A stretch of DNA of 7,802 nt from Treponema sp. GTDB taxonomy: Bacteria; Spirochaetota; Spirochaetia; Treponematales; Breznakiellaceae. This document shows positions 1-4,541 of this stretch, one piece after another. The translations under genes were made by a program, and so were the position numbers. How positions within the stretch are numbered: position 1 is the first letter of the stretch; every line of letters begins with the position of its first letter. The stretch covers positions 1 to 7,802 of the forward strand of contig JAITAN010000187.1 in NCBI GenBank assembly GCA_031284105.1, in the 5' to 3' direction. The notes under the pieces are model-generated. The model had not been told where the DNA came from and searched no databases. It worked only from the letters and a program-made list of their open reading frames with translations.

Positions 1-479
1 GGGTGTCCGACATAACGTATCTGAAGACCGACAACGGATGGCCGTATGTGACGGTGATACTCGATTTATGGGATCGCGGCGTGATAGGACGGGCATTTTC
101 GGAAGACATGGAAGCCGGTCATGTGTGCGATGCGCTTATGACGGCCCGCACGAACCGCAGGCCGAAGAGCGGCATCCTCTTTCATTCGGACCGGGGAGTA
201 CGGTATTGCGGTAAAGAATTTCGAGACGCGCCGTCGGCGCGGCGTCCGCAGGTCGGGCGGAGTATGAGCCGGAAAGGGAACCGTTGGGACAATGCCTGTG
301 CGGAGAGTTTTTTTAAGACGTTAAAAGCGGAAGTGGATAAGGTAGAAGGGAGACACTCAAAAGAGGAGGTGAGGGTAGAAGTATTTGAGTATATTGAACG
401 GTATTATAATAAGCGCCGTAGAGATTCGGCGCTCGGCTATGCCATACCGATAGCATTAACACATTACAGCACTGCTTAA
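1..479 (+). CDS. IS3-family transposase (OrfB), 5'-truncated by window edge
   Basis: This is the C-terminal part of an rve-type DDE integrase that catalyses IS3-family transposition. The reading frame runs in from before base 1, so the GTG at 3 is not a true start. The fragment has SDITY with the first catalytic Asp (residue 3 from that GTG), HSDRG with the second (D63), and SMSRKGN followed by WDNACAESFF with the catalytic Glu (E101). The tail has the usual YIERYYNKRRRDSALGY block and ends in TAA at 477-479. D63 and E101 are separated by 37 residues, where 35 is the common IS3 spacing; the extra residues fall in a GC-rich stretch (about 230-250). All three catalytic residues seen are intact and there is no frameshift. 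The missing N-terminal half and OrfA prevent any judgement on activity. Confidence 0.93.
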   Translation, partial: VSDITYLKTDNGWPYVTVILDLWDRGVIGRAFSEDMEAGHVCDALMTARTNRRPKSGILFHSDRGVRYCGKEFRDAPSARRPQVGRSMSRKGNRWDNACAESFFKTLKAEVDKVEGRHSKEEVRVEVFEYIERYYNKRRRDSALGYAIPIALTHYSTA

Positions 480-509
480 CCTACTGTCCATCATATCGGG
501 GGAAGTCCA
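1..509 (+). mobile_element. IS3-family insertion sequence, right part with probable right end
   Basis: After the transposase stop the sequence reads ctactgtcca, then a G-run and ggaagtcca ending in CA at 508-509. IS3-family elements end in TG...CA, and right ends with a GGGGGAAGTCCA-like terminus fit this layout, with the stop about 30 nt inside the end. The next bases (510 onward) are immediately in frame with an IS5-type transposase, which supports a junction here. The left end and target duplication lie outside the window, so the boundary is inferred to within a few bases. Confidence 0.65.
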
Positions 510-756
510 GTATGAAGACGAGCGGACACAGCTTATGGCCGGGGAGTTGGGGTTTCATCCGGTGGTACCGCCGAAACGGAACCGTGTTCGTCTATGAGAG
601 TATGACATGAAATTGTACAAACGGGGGAATGAGATAAAACGATTTTTCCGGCGGCCCAAGGTGTTTCGAGGGATTTACACCCGCTATGACAAGCTTGCTC
701 GCATGTTTTCCGCTGTATCTATCTCTCCTGTATTTGTATCGCTTTGCGTTGTGTGA
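510..756 (+). pseudogene. IS5-family transposase C-terminal remnant, inactive
   Basis: Reading in frame from 511 gives Y-EDERTQLMAGELGFHPVVPPKRNRVR, then a TGA stop at 595-597, then EYDMKLYKRGNEIKRFFRR, GIYTRYDKLARMFSAV and a stop at 754-756. This matches the C-terminus of IS5/IS427-type transposases (PPK block, then the Y-x2-R-x3-E-x6-K signature, then F.RYDKL). Within the signature the Arg is Gly and the catalytic Glu is Lys (AAA where GAA is expected). The CTA TGA codons look like CCA TGG mutated by two transitions. The gene is therefore dead by both a stop and loss of the catalytic residue. Its N-terminal part is absent on this side because the IS3 element is inserted at about 509/510. 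Confidence 0.8.
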
Positions 757-767
757 ACATGCCCTAG
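510..767 (+). mobile_element. IS5-family element remnant (right end)
   Basis: The dead transposase C-terminus is followed at once by GTGTGAACATGCCCTAG (751-767). This has the form of an IS5-group terminal inverted repeat read outward, whose inverse would start CTAGGGCATGTTCAC. A very similar string occurs at 3289-3309. The left half is not in the window, so the end is inferred from position and resemblance only. Confidence 0.5.
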
Positions 768-926
768 TAATGGGCTCCGCATTACTCTAATAATCGACGC
801 TCTATTATGCTTGTAATCGAATGTCGATTGGGCCTTTCCCAAAACGCGAACTACGTTAAACTGTCGCTTTGCGCATTTGGGAAAACCTCTATATCTATCG
901 CTTCATGCGTGTAGCGCGCGAAGAAG
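768..926. other. Intergenic DNA with two inverted repeats, no gene seen
   Basis: I see no coding sequence here. Two dyads stand out. AATCGAC (792-798) pairs with GTCGATT (823-829). TTTCCCAAA (835-843) pairs perfectly with TTTGGGAAA (876-884), and that stem continues inward with CGCGAA (845-850) against TTTGCG (868-873), giving about 15 bp around a 17-nt loop. No T-run follows, so this is not a standard terminator. Confidence 0.5.
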
Positions 927-956
927 TTGTTGTAATGTATGAGACTATGGTATAAT
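927..956 (+). promoter_or_regulatory. Predicted sigma70 promoter for hydF
   Basis: There is a perfect -10 TATAAT at 951-956 and a -35-like TTGTTG at 927-932 with an 18-nt spacer. TTGTAA at 930-935, with a 15-nt spacer, is a poorer alternative. Transcription would start near 962-964, leaving a leader of about 155 nt before hydF. The only gene downstream in this direction is hydF and its small upstream ORF. Confidence 0.6.
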
Positions 957-1122
957 GAAGCACAATAAACCAAGCGCCGGTACTCCGCATCGGACGCCGC
1001 ATGACGGCAAGCCGTTGTTTGTACCGGCGGCGCAGGATGATTGTGATGATGCGCTGCGCTTGAACGTGTACCCTATGTGCAAAGCCGTCATAGAACCGAT
1101 ACCATTACGGAGAGATATATGA
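955..1122 (+). CDS. Small hypothetical ORF overlapping hydF start (55 aa)
   Basis: This frame encodes a 55-residue protein beginning MKHNKPSAGTP and ending EPIPLRRDI. Its TGA overlaps the hydF ATG as ATGA (1119-1122), the usual arrangement for translational coupling. I do not recognise the family; there is no membrane segment or signal peptide, and two Cys are present (in DDCDD and YPMCK). Against a functional gene: the ATG at 955 lies inside the predicted -10 box, has no Shine-Dalgarno sequence, and follows an in-frame TGA at 940-942. A TTG at 1015 could be a shorter start. It may be the truncated tail of a former upstream gene, or a chance frame over a structured leader. Confidence 0.3.
   Translation: MKHNKPSAGTPHRTPHDGKPLFVPAAQDDCDDALRLNVYPMCKAVIEPIPLRRDI
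974..1033 (+). promoter_or_regulatory. Structured hydF leader, possible three-way junction
   Basis: GCCGGTAC (976-983) is perfectly complementary to GTACCGGC (1021-1028). Enclosed by that stem are TCCG-CAT-CGGA (984-994), directly adjacent to it, and ACGG-CAAG-CCGT (1004-1015). Together these would form a closing stem with two short hairpins in the predicted hydF leader. It matches no riboswitch class I know, and the same bases can be read as the small ORF, so a regulatory role is speculative. Confidence 0.3.
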
Positions 1123-2357
1123 ATGAAACGCCCTCTTCTTCGCGGGTGCATATCGGGTTTTTCGGCAGACGCAATACCGGAAAATCAAGCCTTGTCAACG
1201 CGGTTGCCGGACAGGAACTCGCTATCGTGTCCGATGTGAAAGGCACCACCACCGACCCCGTCTATAAAGCAATGGAACTTCTCCCCCTGGGACCCGTTGT
1301 CATTATCGATACGCCAGGCATTGACGACGAAGGCGCTCTCGGGGAACTTCGGGTTCTCAAGGCAAAACAGGCGCTGAACAGGACCGATGTCGCGGTGCTG
1401 GTACTAGACGCAGGCGCCGGAACGGAAGAAAAAGCCGAACAGGAACTCATCAGGATTTTTCAAGAAAAACAGGTGCCGTTCATCATTGCGTATAACAAAA
1501 TCGACCGTGCGGCCGGACCTGTCTTAGATTTTTTGGAAAAAGTACAAGCCGATCCGCATGGTGTGCATGGCGCGCCGTGCATCCGTGTAAGCGCAAAAAA
1601 TAGGACCAACATTGACGGGCTTAAAGAAAAAATCGCCGCGCTTGCCAAGACGGAAGAGCCGAAGCTGCGATTGGCGGGCGACCTCATACACCCTTCGGAC
1701 TTTGCGGTATTGGTGGTTCCCATTGACAAAGCCGCGCCGAAAGGAAGGCTTATCCTGCCCCAGCAGCAGACGATCCGCGACATTCTGGAAGCGGATGGAA
1801 CCGCGATTGTGGTGAAGGAGTATGAACTTCGCGAAACAATGCGGCATTTAGGCAAAAAACCCCGCCTCGTGATTACCGATAGCCAAGTTTTTGCCAAGGT
1901 ATCCGCGGATACACCGCCGGATATTCCGCTCACCTCGTTTTCCATACTGTTCGCCCGCTACAACGGGCTGCTTGCTGCTGCGGTGAACGGCGTTCAAGCC
2001 CTCGATACATTGGAAGACGGCGACTGTATCCTTATTTCCGAAGGCTGTACCCACCACCGGCAATGCGATGACATCGGCGCCGTTAAACTGCCCCGCTGGA
2101 TACGGAACTATACCGGAAAACGCCTCGAATTCGCGTTTACTTCGGGCGGCGATTTTCCGTTCGACCTTTCGCCTTACAAACTCATCGTTCACTGCGGGGG
2201 CTGTATGCTCAACAATCGAGAGATGCGCTATAGACAAAAATGCGCCGCGGATCAAGGGGCGCCTATCACGAATTACGGTATTCTCATCGCCCATATACAG
2301 GGGATATTAAAGCGGTGTATAGCGGTATTTCCCGCGTTCAGGGACGGCGTCTATTAA
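1119..2357 (+). CDS. hydF: [FeFe]-hydrogenase maturation GTPase HydF
   Basis: HydF is the cytoplasmic GTPase and iron-sulfur scaffold on which the 2Fe subcluster of the H-cluster is assembled (with HydE and HydG products) before transfer to HydA. The 412-residue protein has a full G domain: P-loop GRRNTGKS (16-23), GTTTDP (42-47), DTPG (64-67), NKID (126-129) and a SAK motif in VSAKNRTN. Then comes a dimerisation region, and a C-terminal cluster-binding domain with C-T-H (C310, H312), 45 residues, then HCGGC (H358, C359, C362). That is the family's CxHx(44-53)HCxxC signature. Length is normal and no key residue is missing. I choose ATG 1119, preceded by GGAGAG six bases upstream, over the ATG at 1077, which adds 14 unrelated residues with no ribosome site. 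No hydE, hydG or hydrogenase gene is nearby. Confidence 0.96.
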   Translation: MNETPSSSRVHIGFFGRRNTGKSSLVNAVAGQELAIVSDVKGTTTDPVYKAMELLPLGPVVIIDTPGIDDEGALGELRVLKAKQALNRTDVAVLVLDAGAGTEEKAEQELIRIFQEKQVPFIIAYNKIDRAAGPVLDFLEKVQADPHGVHGAPCIRVSAKNRTNIDGLKEKIAALAKTEEPKLRLAGDLIHPSDFAVLVVPIDKAAPKGRLILPQQQTIRDILEADGTAIVVKEYELRETMRHLGKKPRLVITDSQVFAKVSADTPPDIPLTSFSILFARYNGLLAAAVNGVQALDTLEDGDCILISEGCTHHRQCDDIGAVKLPRWIRNYTGKRLEFAFTSGGDFPFDLSPYKLIVHCGGCMLNNREMRYRQKCAADQGAPITNYGILIAHIQGILKRCIAVFPAFRDGVY

Positions 2358-2369
2358 AAGCGGTTTCAT

Positions 2370-2395
2370 AAAAAACATGCCTAGCGTGTGTTTTT
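2370..2395 (+). terminator. Probable intrinsic terminator after hydF
   Basis: Thirteen bases after the hydF stop, ACATGC (2375-2380) pairs with GCGTGT (2384-2389) around a CTA loop, with one G-U pair. The stem is extended by an A-run opposite a T-run, with one mismatch, and ends in TTTTT (2391-2395). The form is that of a weak Rho-independent terminator. Confidence 0.45.
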
Positions 2396-2535
2396 ACGCT
2401 TCGTGTGACCGCCTGCCGCGCCCCCGCGGCCGGCTTTCTCCATATACCGCCTTGAAGCAACTTGTTATGCCGTAACGACTAATAATCACTTATACAAGCC
2501 GGCTAACGACAAACCGGCGTATATGTTCTTGCCCC

Positions 2536-2585
2536 CGCGAAGTCTCTGGGGTATCCCGCAAAGGCTCCGGGAGTTTCCGCAACCG
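2536..2585 (+). repeat. Degenerate 21-nt tandem repeat, about 2.3 copies
   Basis: Unit 1 starts CGCGAAGTCTCTGGGG at 2536. Unit 2 starts CGCAAAGGCTCCGGGA at 2557. A third partial unit, CGCAACCG, starts at 2578. The period is 21 nt, the same as the large array at 3458-3751, although the unit sequence differs. Confidence 0.5.
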
Positions 2586-2848
2586 TTGTTACACCTCTCG
2601 CGAACCTAACAAACTACCATTTGGGAGGCGGGGAGTTGTGTTGTATACGTACCTACTTTGCGGAAGCGGACGCTTTGTTGATCTCTATTTTAACTTAACG
2701 TTCATACTATCCTCTCCATAATAGCGTAATGCAATTATCCCGGTATACCTGATACCCCGTTCGCCGCCGCCTATAATGCCGCGGGAGAGTGCCGTCCACA
2801 TTTTAGAGAATGCGTTCACCCTATGAAAAACAACACAAATACCATGAT

Positions 2849-3051
2849 AGGTCAGACCTTGGTCTGTGCGCACTTTAGGCAAGACCTGCCATAAGGGTCT
2901 GACCTGCCGATGAGGTCTGACCTGTGTCAGTTACAACTTTCATTATTACGGGAAAGTTTTAGAAGGACAGAAAAGCCGCCTAGGGCAGATCTCGATCTGT
3001 GATATGGCATTTTGCTTTAATGAGGCGCTCTTTTTTTATGAGGTCTGACCT
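2849..3051. repeat. Cluster of four AGGTCTGACCT-type dyads
   Basis: An 11-nt near-palindrome (AGGTC-W-GACCT) occurs at 2849-2859 (aggtcagacct), 2895-2905 (gggtctgacct, one mismatch), 2913-2923 and 3041-3051 (aggtctgacct). The middle part is also an 18-nt tandem repeat: GACCTGCCATAAGGGTCT (2883-2900), GACCTGCCGATGAGGTCT (2901-2918) and a partial third copy. Each copy has perfect or near-perfect 5-bp arms about one central base, as expected of a binding site or a small structural repeat. No flanking gene identifies a role. Confidence 0.6.
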
Positions 3052-3276
3052 GCTTTACCGCCTCGTCTCCATACAGGTATACGTCGGGGGATATGCGCGT
3101 AGCGTAATTATCATTGTATTTACGATCTGCCGCAGGTATTTACAAACAGGGCGTTCCTCCATAGAGACTATAGCGTATAGGTTTACGGCCCATCGGCAAA
3201 ACTGAATGTTGCTACCTCTTCTACGGCAATATAAAAGATTTCGCCATTATCCCCCGGTGTATACCCCGGCAATCGC

Positions 3277-3310
3277 ACTGCGCTTATCGTTGGGTGAACA
3301 CGCCCCAGAG
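3277..3310 (+). mobile_element. Possible scrap of an IS5-family right end
   Basis: CGCTTATCGTTGGGTGAACA followed by CGCCCCAG closely matches the end of the IS5 remnant at 740-767 (CGCTTTGCGTTGTGTGAACA, then TGCCCTAG). About five of 28 positions differ. Upstream, one frame reads HYPPVYTPAIALRLSLGE, which loosely recalls an IS5 transposase tail, but the frame is broken. This is a resemblance within the window, not a family-level identification. Confidence 0.35.
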
Positions 3311-3436
3311 CGCGTATCATCGGAACGAAACCCGTTCTTTTCCTTTCCTCAATGGCTCTCTTGGTTAAGCGCCAAACTCCGGGTTCTAATCGGTATGGTC
3401 CATTTTGTAGCTTGCGGATTTTAGTCCGGCAACAGA

Positions 3437-3811
3437 TTGCCCAATTACACAGCCATTAGGACAGGCTCCTCTGTGGAGTTAAACGGATTTCCTTTTGAGC
3501 TGAACGGGAACCCTTTTGACTTGAATGGGAACCCTTCTGACTTGAACGGACTCCCTTTTGACTTGAACGGACTCCCTTTCGAGCTGAACGGGTTCCCTTC
3601 TGACTTGAACGGACTCCCTTTTGAACTGAACGAGATCCTTTTTGACTTGAACGGGTTCCCTTTTGAACTGAACGGGGTCCCGGTGGAGTTAAACGAGACT
3701 CCTTCTGACTTGAACGGGCTCCATGCGAGGTTAAAAAATTTTCCCCTACATCGCCACACAAGAGCATTATTTTTGCTTTCAGGACGGCGCGTGAATTATG
3801 TTCGCAATTAG
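3437..3811 (+). CDS. Heptapeptide-repeat ORF (LNGxPxD/E), doubtful as a gene
   Basis: A 124-residue frame opens at TTG 3437 without a clear ribosome site; GTG 3473 is an alternative start with AGGA about 11 nt upstream. Residues 15-105 are 13 heptads of the form L-N-G-x-P-[FS]-[DE], and the last two are degenerate. Position 4 is very variable (F, N, L, I, V, T). The flanks (MPNYTAIRTG and the tail ending VNYVRN) match nothing I know, and no signal peptide or membrane segment is visible. Because the unit is 21 nt and lacks stops, minus-strand frames (3445-3759, 3456-3815) are open too, so openness is no evidence of translation. It could be a small repeat protein, but a non-coding tandem array is at least as likely. 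Confidence 0.3.
   Translation: MPNYTAIRTGSSVELNGFPFELNGNPFDLNGNPSDLNGLPFDLNGLPFELNGFPSDLNGLPFELNEILFDLNGFPFELNGVPVELNETPSDLNGLHARLKNFPLHRHTRALFLLSGRRVNYVRN
3458..3751 (+). repeat. 21-nt tandem repeat array, 13 units plus a degenerate leading unit
   Basis: Units start every 21 nt from 3479 (3479, 3500, 3521 and so on to 3731), with a degenerate unit at 3458-3478. The consensus is YTGAACGGG-NNC-CCTTTTGAN. There is no indel anywhere in the array. Variation is concentrated at codon 4 (TTT, AAC, CTC, TTC, ATC, GTC, ACT) and codon 6 (TTT, TCT, GTG, GCG). Unit boundaries come in three linked forms: GAC-TTG, GAG/GAA-CTG and GTGGAG-TTA. Most units hold a GG(G/A)NNCCC core, and units 2 and 3 (GGGAACCC) are the reverse complement of units 6 and 9 (GGGTTCCC). 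21 bp is two turns of B-DNA. Confidence 0.95.
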
Positions 3812-3889
3812 TCACTCTCGTATACCCGCGAGGTGCCGCGGAGGCTTCCCAATAGGTCTCTTTGACGAGTTATACGTCAGGGGATAATT
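3752..3889. other. Short spacer between repeat array and broken oxidase gene
   Basis: I see no gene, promoter or repeat of note here. On the minus strand the frame continuing from the broken oxidase gene runs to 3812, but its protein (RNYPLTYNSSKRPIGKPPRH) no longer resembles the family. This marks foreign or rearranged sequence beyond about 3890. Confidence 0.4.
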
Positions 3890-4226
3890 ACGAAAGATTT
3901 TAAAAATAGGGTTATCCGGCGTCCGGTACATTCCTTGTATGGGCGGGTTTTCATCAAGCGCTCGTTTCTTGAGCGTCGCGTCTTCCACAAAAACAGCCGT
4001 ACCGTTTACCGGCAGGACCGGATTAAAGTTTTGCGGAATGTACAAACGACACGCGGGAATTTGCCTGTAATTGTGCGTAAACAGACTTTTCACTGTTGGT
4101 GCAAAAGTAAACTTTATTCTCATCCGCAAACAGGTATTAAAATACCCGCGTCTTCACCTTGTTTCTGTCTTGAGTCGCCAAGACGCCATTAGGGTTCGCT
4201 TTTAGAACCGCCGCAAAATCGATCAT
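3890..4226 (-). pseudogene. Pyridoxamine 5'-phosphate oxidase-like FMN-binding protein, broken
   Basis: The gene begins with ATG at 4226 behind a perfect GGAGGT and reads MIDFAAVLKANPNGVLATQ, then DRNKVKTRVF. This is the start of small PPOX-like flavin-binding split-barrel proteins. A TAA at 4139-4137 sits where a Gln codon (CAA) would fit; the same frame continues YLFADENKVYFCTNSEKS and AQLQANSRVSFV. A frameshift at about 4036-4040 then moves to IPQNFNPVLPVNGTAVFVED and TLKKRALDENPP, then IQGMYRTPDNPIFKIF. Similarity ends near 3890, so the C-terminal end of the normal protein (roughly 120-130 residues) is missing. Stop, frameshift and truncation together make it non-functional, while the intact ribosome site and promoter suggest recent decay. 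The exact family member is an inference from remembered motifs. Confidence 0.75.
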
Positions 4227-4249
4227 AGAGACCTCCAAAAAATTGATTG

Positions 4250-4266
4250 TAGGCTTGAAACGCCTA
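4250..4266 (-). other. Hairpin in leader of broken oxidase gene
   Basis: TAGGC (4250-4254) and GCCTA (4262-4266) form a 5-bp stem with a 7-nt loop. On the minus strand it lies between the predicted promoter and the GGAGGT of the pseudogene, with a run of six T about 10 nt further on. That could be a weak attenuator, but the gap before the T-run makes this uncertain. Confidence 0.25.
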
Positions 4267-4272
4267 TATATG

Positions 4273-4302
4273 ACTATAATATGCCATAGGTTCAGTAGCC
4301 AA
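4273..4302 (-). promoter_or_regulatory. Predicted promoter for the broken oxidase gene
   Basis: On the minus strand, TTGGCT (4302-4297) and TATAGT (4278-4273) are separated by 18 nt. The predicted transcript start is about 4266, roughly 40 nt before the ATG at 4226. The match is moderate in AT-rich DNA. Confidence 0.4.
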
Positions 4303-4385
4303 GTAAGGCTTAAAAGCGCTATTAACGATTGAAGAATACCGGTTAAAGCGATATGAGGCACCCGCTTGAATAAGTATGAATCCGA

Positions 4386-4465
4386 TTACAAAACAACAAG
4401 AGCGCCTGTAATTTCATTCATCAGACTTTCCGCTTCCTGAATGGAAAGATTGCTGCCGGGCGTTT
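4386..4465 (-). pseudogene. Possible short coding remnant of unknown gene
   Basis: On the minus strand one frame ends PGSNLSIQEAESLMNEITGA-LVVL then TAA (4388-4386). The piece just before it reads sensibly only in another frame (CGMGRIVSGKRP, about 4500-4460). This looks like the tail of a small protein with one frameshift, lying beyond cdaR. I do not recognise the family, and a chance match to coding-like composition cannot be excluded. The rest of 4303-4514 shows nothing clear. Confidence 0.22.
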
Positions 4466-4514
4466 TCCGCTTACAATACGGCCCATGCCGCAGGTGCAAA
4501 GAAAGAGGCTGTTC

Positions 4515-4536
4515 AAAAAAGCATAAGAGATGATGC
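4515..4536 (-). terminator. Weak intrinsic terminator after cdaR
   Basis: Directly after the cdaR stop, on the minus strand, GCAT (4536-4533) pairs with ATGC (4524-4521) across an 8-nt loop and is followed by TTTTTT (4520-4515). The stem is only 4 bp, so efficiency would be low, but position and T-run fit. Confidence 0.3.
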
Positions 4537-4541
4537 GAGAG

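Larger units (their letters stand above)
2396..3436. other. Gene-poor intergenic region with short repeats
   Basis: About 1 kb without a gene I can support. The open frames here (for example 2999-3205 and 3206-3424 plus, 2685-2882 minus) lack ribosome sites and show no recognisable domain. Small dyads include GCCGG/CCGGC (2498-2502 with 2514-2518, extended by ATAC/GTAT) and CAGATC-TC-GATCTG (2986-2999). The repeats at 2536-2585, 2849-3051 and 3277-3310 are listed separately. The look is that of decayed accessory DNA. Confidence 0.55.

Noticed and set aside
1077..1118. Longer hydF start at ATG 1077
   Set aside because: It adds 14 residues unlike HydF and lacks a ribosome site; ATG 1119 has GGAGAG at proper distance and gives the usual protein length.
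1460..2294. Long minus-strand and other-frame ORFs within hydF
   Set aside because: They are antisense or off-frame shadows of a clearly conserved gene and show no domain of their own.
1119..2357. EngA/Der or other Era-like GTPase instead of HydF
   Set aside because: There is a single G domain, and the C-terminal CxH...HCxxC cluster motif is specific to HydF.
2999..3424. Two plus-strand ORFs (68 and 72 aa) before the repeat array
   Set aside because: They lack ribosome sites, look like random translation, and cover a dyad repeat and an IS5-like scrap.
3458..3751. CRISPR array
   Set aside because: Units are directly adjacent with no unique spacers, the period is 21 nt, and no cas gene is present.
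3445..3815. Minus-strand Ser/Lys-rich repeat proteins across the 21-nt array
   Set aside because: A stop-free repeat of 21 nt is open in several frames automatically; the minus frames have no ribosome site or recognisable feature.
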